Of a stretch of 64,000 nucleotides of DNA, positions 1-7,954 are shown in pieces. The notes under the pieces were generated by a model that was not told where the DNA came from, made no database searches, and worked only from the letters and a program-made list of their open reading frames with translations. Every line of letters begins with the position of its first letter. Position 1 is the first letter of the stretch. A program made the position numbers and the translations under genes. Origin of the DNA: Croceitalea marina (GTDB lineage: Bacteria > Bacteroidota > Bacteroidia > Flavobacteriales > Flavobacteriaceae); NCBI RefSeq assembly GCF_042684265.1, contig NZ_JBHULB010000079.1, positions 1 to 64,000 of the forward strand, read 5' to 3'.

Positions 1-125
1 AACACTCAAATAGAATCGATCTTTTTAGTGGCTCACTTTCATCCGCCCCACTATGCTCACTTTGGTCCGCCGCGGGTGGCTCAGTTTAATCCGCCGCAGG
101 TGGTATACTATGCCCGTTTTTTGCA
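1..125. mobile_element. Right end of an IS21-family-like insertion sequence (rest lies outside the window)
   Basis: Three imperfect 20-bp repeats of the pattern GGCTCA(C/G)TTTnnTCCGCC lie at about 28-47, 53-71 and 76-95, with a period near 25 bp. Multiple short terminal repeats of this kind are known at the ends of IS21-family elements, and this wording is familiar from Bacteroidota IS21 ends (memory, not a search). IS21 elements normally end in CA; the CA at 124-125 is the likeliest outer edge, because an open coding frame begins right after it. No istA/istB gene is inside the window, so the family assignment rests only on the repeats. Confidence 0.55.
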
Positions 126-350
126 GTTACGGCCATAAACAAACAACTTCCTATTTATATGGAGAGTGCAGAAACATTACATGGTATTTATCTGCCAGTT
201 TGGTTTAAAAATGAAAATTTTAATAAACCAAAAAAATATTCGAGCTTAAAGGAATTGGTATCTAAAATAGAAAGTATCAAAGAGGTTGAGGGAGTATCTG
301 TTTTTGGACTTGATGTTACAAAACCTGTCAGCCCTTCGAAAAACAAATAG
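126..350 (+). pseudogene. 3' remnant of a gene cut by the insertion sequence
   Basis: The frame that ends at the TAG at 348-350 stays open upstream of its first ATG (159) back to the presumed IS edge, so the 63 residues from the ATG are probably the C-terminal tail of a longer protein. Upstream codons between 126 and 158 read as plausible protein (AVTAINKQLPIY). The tail is lysine-rich near its end and I do not recognise a family. A free-standing 63-residue gene starting at 159 is the alternative. It sits 30 bp ahead of the next same-strand gene. Confidence 0.4.
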
Positions 351-380
351 ATTACTATATTATTTGATGAAATTTAATCA

Positions 381-899
381 ATGATAGAATACCATATTGA
401 AAATTATGTGAGACCATGGGAGCCTTATAAAGAGTCTCTTTCCGATAAGTTAAGAATAGGTCATCTAGTTTTGGATAGATGGGCTAAAAAAATTGTTCTA
501 GTTGATATAAATATATTACTAGAAGTTTTGGAGAATGAAAGAACAAATTCTGGTTCAAAAAAAAGTAAATACTACCCAATTGCAATCACCAGAGAATGGC
601 TTGAAGACGTATTTATGTTTGAATCTAAATATAATGCTCCACATTCAATGACGATATACACAAGTTTAAGGAATGGCTTCCAAGTTCATGAATACAGGGG
701 AAATTTCTATGTAGCAATTAGAATAACGGAAAAAATTTCTGATTACGGAACCCTAAAAACCAAACCGAAAATATTATTTATTAATGAATTGATGGATTAT
801 CTTTTTTTATTAAAAAGGGATACATATGGGTTTATAGAAGAAGATTTATTGAAAATAAATTCAGCTATGAATATTGATTGGGAATCATACCTACAATAA
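381..899 (+). CDS. Hypothetical protein of mobile-element type
   Basis: A 172-residue soluble protein with no signal peptide or membrane segment. Near residues 24-30 it has LRIGHLV and near residue 67 ITREWLEDVFMFES. These resemble the 'LRIGN.V ... LTEEWL..FGF' pattern recalled from small, uncharacterised proteins of Bacteroidota phages and integrated elements. That resemblance is from memory and gives no function. The C-terminal part, ELMDYLFLLKRD, would match the 'hqLQNLYFALTGE'-like tail of such proteins. It lies in the same direction as the truncated gene before it, and the accessory location fits a mobile-element gene. Confidence 0.6.
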   Translation: MIEYHIENYVRPWEPYKESLSDKLRIGHLVLDRWAKKIVLVDINILLEVLENERTNSGSKKSKYYPIAITREWLEDVFMFESKYNAPHSMTIYTSLRNGFQVHEYRGNFYVAIRITEKISDYGTLKTKPKILFINELMDYLFLLKRDTYGFIEEDLLKINSAMNIDWESYLQ

Positions 900-944
900 T
901 CGTTTTATTTTAATGGTTTGAATAGATATTTTATTTAGTTCCTT

Positions 945-1243
945 TAACTTCAAAAACTTAAGATTATCTATAAATTTATTAAGCAAATTAAACGGCATCT
1001 AATCTAAAATATCCTCCCCTAATTATAAAAAATCATAAAGTTATGATGAGTTGTATAGAATTTGTTTGTTAGTGGACCACTAAAAATGGCTTAAATGAAG
1101 CTATTGAACCTTATTCTCAATAAAGATTTCTGAGCTAGTTACCCCAATAATTTCAGAGATTAGGGGTATATCTACTGTAATGGCGCAACAAATGAGTACG
1201 TTATATAGTTATGAAGTATTGTGATTTTTTTTAAATCTGCTTG
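945..1243. repeat. Left, decayed copy of a duplicated segment of about 300 bp
   Basis: This stretch matches about 5690-5990 over its whole length, both in non-coding sequence (shared words TAACTTCAAAAAC, ATCTATAAATTT) and in the gene that follows. The two copies are direct repeats flanking the four-gene leftward operon. The left copy has lost its reading frame. Similarity fades near 1243, just before the stop codon of the leftward gene at 1251. The segment 901-1042 holds nothing else I can recognise. Confidence 0.7.
1043..1243 (+). pseudogene. Decayed, truncated copy of the 153-residue gene at 5788
   Basis: Aligned by eye with the gene at 5788, the first about 65 codons are recognisable. The copy carries a TAG at codon 10, a TAA at codon 27, and a one-base deletion in the AGATTTC region that shifts the frame. 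The 3' two thirds are missing. The copy therefore cannot make the protein, and it marks an old duplication or recombination event next to the cargo operon. Confidence 0.75.
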
Positions 1244-1250
1244 CTACAAA

Positions 1251-1895
1251 TTATTCATTTACTCTTTTTATTAACAGTTCGTTAGAAAATCCTGGAACAC
1301 CATATACTGAAAAAGAATCCTTAAAGATTTCTCTAATTGGAAAAGTATATTTTCTTGTTTCACGTAAATAAAATGATAGAAAATATGTTCCTTCTGAGTA
1401 TTCAACTATTATTTTGTTTACCAAAAACGATTTGTTCTTAATGTAGAGTATGTTATTATCATGAATTTCTTCACCAATTCTAACTTCTAGTGCAGGTTTG
1501 AAAAAGGGGAAAATATAGGTATTACTTGTTAAACTATTTATTAATTCACCTTTTGTTTGTGTCAACTTGATGAACTCAAGAGGATATTTCGCCGTATTTT
1601 CTTTTGTTGAACTTGAGTTAACATTCAACTTATTATTGTTTGCCAAAGTATACCTTAGTGTTAAGGTATCCTTATATAAAATTATTCTATCTTCTAATAT
1701 AGCAGGACCCTTTTCAATTAGATTATTATAATCATAAATATAAATACTATCCATTTCAATCCTCATGATTTCCAAAACAGGTGTAAGCGATAAGGAAGGG
1801 TCACGAACGTGCATCCATCTTCCATCAATATTTTGGGAATACATTGATTTCATAAAAATTATAGAGCATAAACTTGCAAATAATTTTACTTTCAT
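1251..1895 (-). CDS. Exported hypothetical protein, last gene of the cargo operon
   Basis: The start is taken at 1895 because it gives a clean signal peptide (MKVKLFASLCSIIFMKSMYSQ) and leaves 7 bp after the upstream stop; a start at 1991 would overlap the upstream gene by 89 bp and bury the signal. The mature part of about 193 residues opens with IDGRWMHV and is rich in alternating hydrophobic residues, as in a small beta-barrel or lipocalin-like fold. That fold suggestion is weak. It is the fourth gene of a tight leftward operon with the genes at 1903, 2571 and 4131. No family was recognised. Confidence 0.6.
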   Translation of the reverse strand: MKVKLFASLCSIIFMKSMYSQNIDGRWMHVRDPSLSLTPVLEIMRIEMDSIYIYDYNNLIEKGPAILEDRIILYKDTLTLRYTLANNNKLNVNSSSTKENTAKYPLEFIKLTQTKGELINSLTSNTYIFPFFKPALEVRIGEEIHDNNILYIKNKSFLVNKIIVEYSEGTYFLSFYLRETRKYTFPIREIFKDSFSVYGVPGFSNELLIKRVNE

Positions 1896-1902
1896 GAAGT
1901 AT

Positions 1903-2565
1903 TTAAGATAATTGATTAATTCTGTAATCTTGATTGCCAATAACTGTAAAATCTTTATTATCCGGTATAAATTTTTTAAAAAAAGCATCACCTACAGTAT
2001 TTTGAATATTGACTGAATGCGGAATAATTAGATTATCTAATATAGTTTGATCTACACTATATGGAAGAAAAATAGGATTAACAAGAAGTTTGTTTAATAA
2101 AAGTTCAATTTTTGCAAATACTTTATCAAGGTGGTGATATCCCGGGGATACGATTATTTTTTTTATAATTCGTAAAGAGGGGTCTAGTTCGAGAGGATGA
2201 ATTTGTCTATTAGTTTCTTCCATTTCAATAATTTGAACAGAAATGACGTTCTCAATTAAACTGACATAAAAATGAATTTGTGTGGAAACAAATTTATCTG
2301 ACTCGTTTTTATTGTTAAAATAAACCATCCCCCCATAATTAGGAATGGTTCCAAAAGTTAAATCAATTACTTCTTGCCCTAATTCCTTTTCTATAGTTTT
2401 AAGAATTCCTTTAACCCATATTTTTTGATAATTCTTTTGATTAATTAATTTATAATTAATCAAATCATCTAGATTTGAGTGACCCGCTTCAGTATTATCG
2501 TAATAATACTTCTTAATTAAACCTGCCAATTTGGGATAATTTAATTTTAAATTTTTAATATCCAT
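1903..2565 (-). CDS. Cytoplasmic hypothetical protein in the cargo operon
   Basis: A 220-residue protein without signal peptide or membrane segment, the only clearly cytoplasmic product of its operon. The start at 2565 (MDIKNLKLNYPKL) leaves 5 bp after the upstream stop; a start at 2583 would overlap the upstream gene by 13 bp. The N-terminal half looks helical (about residues 10-70), followed by a mixed region with IHFYVSLIENVISVQIIEM. Its place right behind a large exported protein is the position an immunity protein or chaperone often takes, but nothing in the sequence proves that role. No family was recognised. Confidence 0.6.
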   Translation of the reverse strand: MDIKNLKLNYPKLAGLIKKYYYDNTEAGHSNLDDLINYKLINQKNYQKIWVKGILKTIEKELGQEVIDLTFGTIPNYGGMVYFNNKNESDKFVSTQIHFYVSLIENVISVQIIEMEETNRQIHPLELDPSLRIIKKIIVSPGYHHLDKVFAKIELLLNKLLVNPIFLPYSVDQTILDNLIIPHSVNIQNTVGDAFFKKFIPDNKDFTVIGNQDYRINQLS

Positions 2566-2570
2566 ATGAA

Positions 2571-4127
2571 TTATTCTGTACAATGCTTAGCTCGACTATT
2601 TGGTATAGTTCCTGAACAGAAACGATTGATTACGGATGACCCTGGAGATAAGATTTTCAGATTTAAATTTAGATTGGCAATAAACAAGGCTTCGACACCT
2701 TTAACACCTGGATTTGAATTCCCAAGTTCAACCCTAGTAGAAAACAAGGCGGCTCTCCAAGCCAGATTGAATTTACCCGTTGCTTGAGCTTGTGTAACTA
2801 GACTTTTCTTACCATTGTACCATCTATATTTTGGTATAGTTACACACATATTTGGAAAGGTTATATTAAAATCGACAGCTCTTCCAAAAATGGCACTTTC
2901 ACGATAAGATCCTATAATTCGAGCTCCAGTAATATTTGCTACGTTGGAAGCTCCGACACTTCTCCAATTATAGGAACCGCAAAGTAAATTTGTAGTACGT
3001 TGAGCATCATCAGGGAAAAGGTCAACTATATTTTCTGTGTACTCATCTAAAATTGATTTTTGAAGATTTTTAAAATATGTAAGTCTTTCATTTGCAATTG
3101 AAGGTCCATAAAAATTTAATAATAGATTTATTTGTTGATTTACCCATCCTTCCTTAAAGATTAAAGCATCTACAGGAAGAGGTTCTTGAAAATCTTTTGC
3201 TAAATCCTTTAAAATATCATCGTTCCAAAATTGAGGAATAACGACCTGTGGTATTCTTATTCCAAATGGTGAGCTCACGTTTGTTCTTGTGAAAGTCAAT
3301 AGAGCTGTCATGTAAAAGACTCTTTGTCCAAGATTAAGTCTTTCATAATATTGTAAATGCGCATCAGTAAATCTTTTGAGAAAGAAATCTTCATTCATCG
3401 CTTTGACAAGAGCATCAGTTAAGAACTCAGCTTCAATTTTTTTAAAGTGCTTTTCACCAAAATCACTTATGGCATTGTTCCTTAAAGCATCAAGCTGACT
3501 AATACTTCTAATATCTCTATATTTCATTCCCTGAATACTATAATCTCTGTAGCCCATGGTAAAATCGCAAACTCCAGGAAAGTTTCGATTACATTCTAAT
3601 TCAGATAGAAATTCTTTTCTAAAAGATTTTTCTAGATATAATTCATTTGAGTATTTGACTTTATCAACTTCTAAATTTACCCCTTCTCTAGATGTACTAG
3701 TTGCTATCCTGGATACATTTTCGTTTACCTTCGTTAGATTTTCTTCGTAGCTACGGAAAAATGCTTTTTGTGCATCTTTGAAGGTACTATAGTTTTTACC
3801 ATATCGTTCACTAATTTCTTTTTTAAATGTATCTTCTTGATTCTTGTACCAATCATTTAATTTTTTTTGAGCTATACCTATAATTGCATTTTCAAGATCT
3901 AGTAATACCCCTATATCATCGAAATAAAGTTCAAAGTTAAATTCGCCACTCTCTGTACAACAGCTGTTGTCTATTGGCTCTCCAAAAGGATCTACTATAG
4001 GGACACCATTGCCGTCAATGTCTTCTATTCCAACGGGTTGGTCGAACCTTCTAAATTGTGCGTTCAATGTATTTATATGAAATAAGACCGAATAAAGAAT
4101 AATAAGAATAGTTAGATATTTTTTCAT
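2571..4127 (-). CDS. Large exported hypothetical protein
   Basis: A 518-residue protein with an N-terminal signal peptide (about residues 1-23, ending LNAQ). The mature part starts with an acidic segment containing a CC pair, then a long helical stretch (about 60-250) rich in K, E and F, and a C-terminal part from about 390 with Trp, Gly and Asn motifs (NWRSVGASN, FPNMCVTIPKYRW) that looks like beta structure. Cysteines are few and sit in the exported part. It lies 3 bp downstream of the Sel1-repeat gene. I do not recognise the family. An effector-like or surface function is inference from export and operon position. Confidence 0.6.
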   Translation of the reverse strand: MKKYLTILIILYSVLFHINTLNAQFRRFDQPVGIEDIDGNGVPIVDPFGEPIDNSCCTESGEFNFELYFDDIGVLLDLENAIIGIAQKKLNDWYKNQEDTFKKEISERYGKNYSTFKDAQKAFFRSYEENLTKVNENVSRIATSTSREGVNLEVDKVKYSNELYLEKSFRKEFLSELECNRNFPGVCDFTMGYRDYSIQGMKYRDIRSISQLDALRNNAISDFGEKHFKKIEAEFLTDALVKAMNEDFFLKRFTDAHLQYYERLNLGQRVFYMTALLTFTRTNVSSPFGIRIPQVVIPQFWNDDILKDLAKDFQEPLPVDALIFKEGWVNQQINLLLNFYGPSIANERLTYFKNLQKSILDEYTENIVDLFPDDAQRTTNLLCGSYNWRSVGASNVANITGARIIGSYRESAIFGRAVDFNITFPNMCVTIPKYRWYNGKKSLVTQAQATGKFNLAWRAALFSTRVELGNSNPGVKGVEALFIANLNLNLKILSPGSSVINRFCSGTIPNSRAKHCTE

Positions 4128-4130
4128 AGT

Positions 4131-5468
4131 CTAGTTTTTTATAATGATTTTGTTTTCTGTATGTCCATTGGCTGTAACAGAAACTACGTACTGACCTTTC
4201 TCGCTAGGGGGATTGTTGATTTCAAGAGTGTGATTACCTGTTGTTTTCATTCCGTTGTAAAAAACCTTTTGGTAATTAGGAGTTCCATAGTGATTGAGAA
4301 TTTCAACTTTAACCTTCGAGTCTTCAGGTAAATCAAAGTTTATCAGGAAATAATTTTCAAACCCGTTAGGATATAACCTTATAAAATCCGCAGCCTGCTC
4401 TTTAAAAGCACTTTGAGCATTATCCCAATCTTTATCCTTTTTCTTAAGTAAAATTATCATTGGCCTTCCCTTTTCGTTCCATAAAGGGATATAATTATTG
4501 ACTCTACCTAATAAGTAATCATGACCATTTAAAGTTATTTTCCTAATCTCTAAGCTGTTTAATTGAACCTTGAGATGAGAAAAATTCTCATAATCAGTAT
4601 ACTTTTTTCTAATACTTAATGTTAATCTATTTAAGTCTAATAATCCAGAATTATAGGTTCCAGGCGCATATGCAATACTATCATTAATAATGGTTTTTAC
4701 GTTTAGTCTGTTATTAATATTAGTTTCTTTTGTGAAACTAAATTCAACTGGATTTATTTTTATTATCTTTTCCTTGGACCAGTCCAATTCAATTAAATTT
4801 CCTTCCCATTCACCCTCAAGTTCGCTATGAATTGGTATGCGGTCATAATTTTTCAAATCATACATGCTTTGTATTTTTTTGTCTTTTATAAAAGCATTTA
4901 GATTTTTTGGAAGCTCTAACTCAGATTCTTTATTTTTCTCAAATTGTTTAACCAGAACTTGACTATTTAGTAATTGATTATTCTTCAAAAGTTGAATGGC
5001 CTTTTGCTTATTTACCTTTTCTCCAAAACCAAAAAAATACATTTTACCTAACCAATGCTGCGCCATCGGAGATTTACTTTTGTTGAACCATTTGTAGGCC
5101 TTTTTGTAATCTTGTTGTACATTACCCAGTCCCTTTAGATAATAATATCCAATCGCGTAGGCAGCATCTTTATTTCCTAGTTCAAAAGATTTCTTGAAAG
5201 ATTTCAATGACTTTTTTAGATTTGCTTTCTTCCCAATACCTTTTTTTTGTAGTAGACCCAAATAGTAGTAGGCCATATCGTCTTCATTTTTAGAAAGCTC
5301 TAAAAGCTTATTATAGAACTCCTTAGATTTGCTTTTTTTTTGGTTTGCACCGTAGATATATGATTCTATGTTATTGTAAATTTCTGGAATTTTTTCCTTA
5401 TTATTTTGTCCATGACAAAGATGAATTAAAGAGAATGTGATAACTAAAAAGAGTATTTTTTTTGTCAT
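4131..5468 (-). CDS. Exported Sel1-repeat (TPR-like) protein with a T9SS-like C-terminal domain
   Basis: A 445-residue protein with a signal peptide (residues 1-20, ending CHGQ). Residues about 60-165 contain three Sel1-like repeats (AYYYLGLLQKKGIG, AAYAIGYYYLKGLGN, AQHWLGKMYFFGFG), which form helical protein-binding surfaces. The last about 75 residues (VKVEILNHYGT ... GQYVVSVTANGHTENKIIIKN) resemble the Ig-like type A C-terminal domain used as a sorting signal by type IX secretion, which this organism has (sprA in the window). It heads a leftward operon of four genes with gaps of 3-7 bp. I saw no good TAnnTTTG box upstream. Confidence 0.7.
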   Translation of the reverse strand: MTKKILFLVITFSLIHLCHGQNNKEKIPEIYNNIESYIYGANQKKSKSKEFYNKLLELSKNEDDMAYYYLGLLQKKGIGKKANLKKSLKSFKKSFELGNKDAAYAIGYYYLKGLGNVQQDYKKAYKWFNKSKSPMAQHWLGKMYFFGFGEKVNKQKAIQLLKNNQLLNSQVLVKQFEKNKESELELPKNLNAFIKDKKIQSMYDLKNYDRIPIHSELEGEWEGNLIELDWSKEKIIKINPVEFSFTKETNINNRLNVKTIINDSIAYAPGTYNSGLLDLNRLTLSIRKKYTDYENFSHLKVQLNSLEIRKITLNGHDYLLGRVNNYIPLWNEKGRPMIILLKKKDKDWDNAQSAFKEQAADFIRLYPNGFENYFLINFDLPEDSKVKVEILNHYGTPNYQKVFYNGMKTTGNHTLEINNPPSEKGQYVVSVTANGHTENKIIIKN

Positions 5469-5689
5469 TGTTTATGCTTTTTTTTTATTTTGAAAATATA
5501 GGAGTTAAGTATTTTGGTAAAAGAGCTTTGGTTTATTTAAATATTTGATTTATAAATTTTTACAAAGTATAAATATCATAACTAAATTTGAACCAAAAGA
5601 AAGTTACAAAAGAATGAAGAAAAATTATAGATTAATTAAAAGAAAAATAGATTCGTGTAACTCCTGGATTTAGACTAGATAATTTTTTT

Positions 5690-5990
5690 TAACTTCAAAA
5701 ACCCAAACCCATCTATAAATTTGTCAAACAGATTTAGCTTAACTTAATTCCAAATATCCCCTGATAACTATAAAAATTGTTAATATTATGACGAATTCAA
5801 TACAGTTTGTATGTTATCGGGCCACTAAGAAGAGCCTGTATGAAGCTATTAGACCTTGTTCTCAACAAAGATTTTCAGAGTTAATTACCCCAATAATTTC
5901 TGATATTAGGGGTGTATCTACCGTAATGGCAAAACAAGTTAGTAGATTAAATAGTAATGAAGTTTTACATTTTATTGAATCCGTGGGGTT
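5690..5990. repeat. Right, intact copy of the duplicated segment
   Basis: This is the partner of 945-1243 and spans the non-coding leader plus the first about 65 codons of the gene at 5788. Leader and coding part are both conserved between copies, so the leader may hold the promoter. The remaining intergenic sequence 5469-5690 is AT-rich and I see no further feature in it. Confidence 0.7.
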
Positions 5991-6249
5991 AGAATCGCAT
6001 GATTTCGGTAAACTAATAATTTTTAAAGGACTACAAGTTTCTAAAAAAGAGATTACAGATAAAATACCTCATTTGAATTTTATTGACTTTGAAACTAAGC
6101 TTAACCCAATAATTGCAAGAAATAGAAGGGTGTCTTTTCATGAAGTTAAATGGGTTAGATATGTAGACTTGTCTGAACTGAGGAGTTTTTTGTTTGAAAT
6201 AGGAGAAATTGTTGAAATAGATAGCGAAGAGGTACTCGTATTAAAATGA
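5788..6249 (+). CDS. Hypothetical protein, intact copy of a duplicated gene
   Basis: A 153-residue soluble protein without signal or membrane segments; charged, with a C-terminal acidic patch (EIVEIDSEEV). No family was recognised. It is transcribed away from the cargo operon and is the only intact copy; the other (1043-1243) is a pseudogene. About 100 bp after its stop lies a strong stem-loop followed by seven T residues (6355-6419) that could end its transcript. Confidence 0.55.
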   Translation: MTNSIQFVCYRATKKSLYEAIRPCSQQRFSELITPIISDIRGVSTVMAKQVSRLNSNEVLHFIESVGLESHDFGKLIIFKGLQVSKKEITDKIPHLNFIDFETKLNPIIARNRRVSFHEVKWVRYVDLSELRSFLFEIGEIVEIDSEEVLVLK

Positions 6250-6354
6250 TAATTTAATTAAATACTAAGACTTATTATTAGATTTGTATTGAACTATCAA
6301 TTTTATTTCGTTTCAGAGAAATCTCAGTGAGCCCTTATAGGTTTGCTAGTTTAT

Positions 6355-6419
6355 AACTGACAATGCTTCACCGTCGAAAGGCTCTTGACAAAATCCTTTG
6401 TAAGCATGTCAGTTTTTTT
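6355..6419 (+). terminator. Long two-level stem-loop followed by a T-run
   Basis: The arms AACTGACAATGCTT (6355-6368) and AAGCATGTCAGTT (6402-6414) pair over 13 bp with one bulged base. Inside the loop AAAGG and CCTTT form a second short stem. Seven T residues follow (6413-6419). It would work as an intrinsic terminator for the gene at 5788, but the inner stem is more structure than a terminator needs, so a small RNA or a structured origin element is possible. Confidence 0.5.
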
Positions 6420-6445
6420 GTGCTATAATTTTGAGGTTTTTTTGT

Positions 6446-6675
6446 TTTCACCCTCCTCACCCTCCTCTTTAGGCCGAACCATCAATAAAATGAGCTATTT
6501 AGAAGAGTGAGTTAATTTTAGAATTGGATTTTTAACCCCTCCTGTTTAAAATCATCTCTCATTTTAAGGGTAGTTATGTAGGGTCAAAGGAGGGTTTCCA
6601 AATAACAACCCTCCTCTTGCCATCATCTTTAAATATTTAACCTGTGAGAATAAGAGGAGGGTAAGGAGGGTGAAA
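6446..6675. repeat. Nested GGAGGG/CCCTCC inverted repeats, candidate replication origin of the element
   Basis: A 24-bp sequence made of two CACCCTCCTC-type units (6446-6469) returns as its inverted copy at 6652-6675 with one mismatch. Between them GGAGGGTT (6589-6596) and AACCCTCC (6607-6614) form a second inverted repeat, and CCCCTCCTG occurs near 6536-6544. The spacer is AT-rich. The block lies directly downstream of the VapE-like ATPase gene in a 526-bp gene-free stretch. Iterons flanking AT-rich DNA next to a replication ATPase resemble satellite and plasmid origins. The origin role is inference. Confidence 0.45.
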
Positions 6676-6775
6676 TATAGATTTATTTATTTAATTATCA
6701 TCGCTCACGATTAGAATCCAGCTTTTAGTGAACTTAAAATTCATTTATACCCCGAATTTAGGGGTCTAATCAAAT

Positions 6776-7954
6776 CTAATACTGATTATATGTTTTTTTT
6801 ACTAGGTACACTGTAGAGCCATTATTTCTTTTCTTTTCATAGTTTTCCCTTGAAAGGGCCTTGCCCATATTTACAGGCGTAATTCTTAACCTAGTTAAAT
6901 TATTGTTCATTAAATAATTCACAATATCCGTTGAAGTCATATATTCAGCTTCTTCTCTATTTTTAGCATATTCAAAATACTTCAGAAGCATTTCATGTTC
7001 ATCTGTAATGTTTTGGAATTTTTTATTTCGGAGCTCATTTTCAATTATATCTTTTCTTGTCATAGTTTCATCAAAACCGTTGTCTTGAGATAAGAAAAAG
7101 GCTTGGGACCATAGCATGTCCACATCAAAATCTTTCTTATATGTAAAATTTATCCTCTCTATAATAAAGCACAACCATCTCACACTTCCTGTTTCATCTT
7201 GCAGAAATGTAGATTGATTAGTGGAGCCGATGAATGATGCTACTCTTTGGAGTATAGAATTTTTTCTGTCATATGGTAGACGCTCATTGATTTGGTCTTT
7301 TGAAAGCTGTGACTTCAACTGATTAATGTCTTTTTTTGCTAAAGCCGCCAGCTCATCGAGATTTATTAATAGGTTTTTACAAAGTAATAATCTAGAGTCT
7401 TTGTCTGACCCTCCAACATCTTCAGCAATGTAAGCAGATAGTTTTTTAGGGCATAGATTTCTGCACCAGGTAGATTTACCAATGTTTTGGCCCTTTCCAT
7501 CGTCAGATAAAATGAATGCTTGTTTATTGAAGTAACCGTCAATTAAGGCACATTTTACGGTTCTAACACACCATTTTTTAAAATTGAGCAAAAATTGCTT
7601 TTCATTTTCTTTTGGAGCAAGGGTAATATATTTGGCATACTGCTCAATATAATCTGTTTCGCCATCCCAATCAGGTAAGTTTTCAAAATATGACTTCAAA
7701 GGATTATAATATTTTACATAGTCACTTCTTAAAATTGCGGTAAGACTACCCATTGGAATTTGAATGCTATTTTTTCTTAATTCTACAAAAAGACTATTCT
7801 CATTGCATATCTCCCATTCGTCTTTATCCTTTAAAGAAATTTCAAGATTTAAAGAAATTTCATTGAACCTTAAATCATAAATACCATTTAGATATTCTTC
7901 CACCATGTGGAAAATGGTAGTACCTGTTTTTTTTTCTTTTTTAATAATGCTCAC
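6776..7954 (-). CDS. VapE-type P-loop ATPase (virulence-associated E family), replication protein of the element
   Basis: A 392-residue protein of the VapE family, superfamily III helicase-like AAA+ ATPases found in phage satellites, plasmids and Bacteroidota integrated elements. The N-terminal pattern NPLKSYFENLPDWDGETDYI (about 84-103) is typical of the family. The Walker A motif is GKGQNIGKST (153-162), a Walker B-like LLINLDEL lies at 195-202, a sensor-like GSTN at 243-246, and GSVRW with a candidate arginine finger at 256-260. No primase domain is visible at this length, so a primase would be separate or host-supplied. The gene overlaps the upstream gene by 14 bp, implying co-translation, and ends beside the candidate origin. 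Confidence 0.82.
   Translation of the reverse strand: MSIIKKEKKTGTTIFHMVEEYLNGIYDLRFNEISLNLEISLKDKDEWEICNENSLFVELRKNSIQIPMGSLTAILRSDYVKYYNPLKSYFENLPDWDGETDYIEQYAKYITLAPKENEKQFLLNFKKWCVRTVKCALIDGYFNKQAFILSDDGKGQNIGKSTWCRNLCPKKLSAYIAEDVGGSDKDSRLLLCKNLLINLDELAALAKKDINQLKSQLSKDQINERLPYDRKNSILQRVASFIGSTNQSTFLQDETGSVRWLCFIIERINFTYKKDFDVDMLWSQAFFLSQDNGFDETMTRKDIIENELRNKKFQNITDEHEMLLKYFEYAKNREEAEYMTSTDIVNYLMNNNLTRLRITPVNMGKALSRENYEKKRNNGSTVYLVKKTYNQY

Noticed and set aside
1..110. CRISPR-like array from the regularly spaced repeats
   Set aside because: The units are only about 20 bp with 5-bp gaps, imperfect and three in number; IS terminal repeats explain them better.
2566..2787. Plus-strand ORF of 73 residues
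   Set aside because: It lies wholly antisense to the 3' end of the 518-residue gene and the start of the next one, with no family resemblance.
6446..6675. Simple intrinsic terminator pair for the convergent genes
   Set aside because: The arms are 180 bp apart, contain repeated units and have no T-run directly after the right arm; a single terminator stem does not fit.
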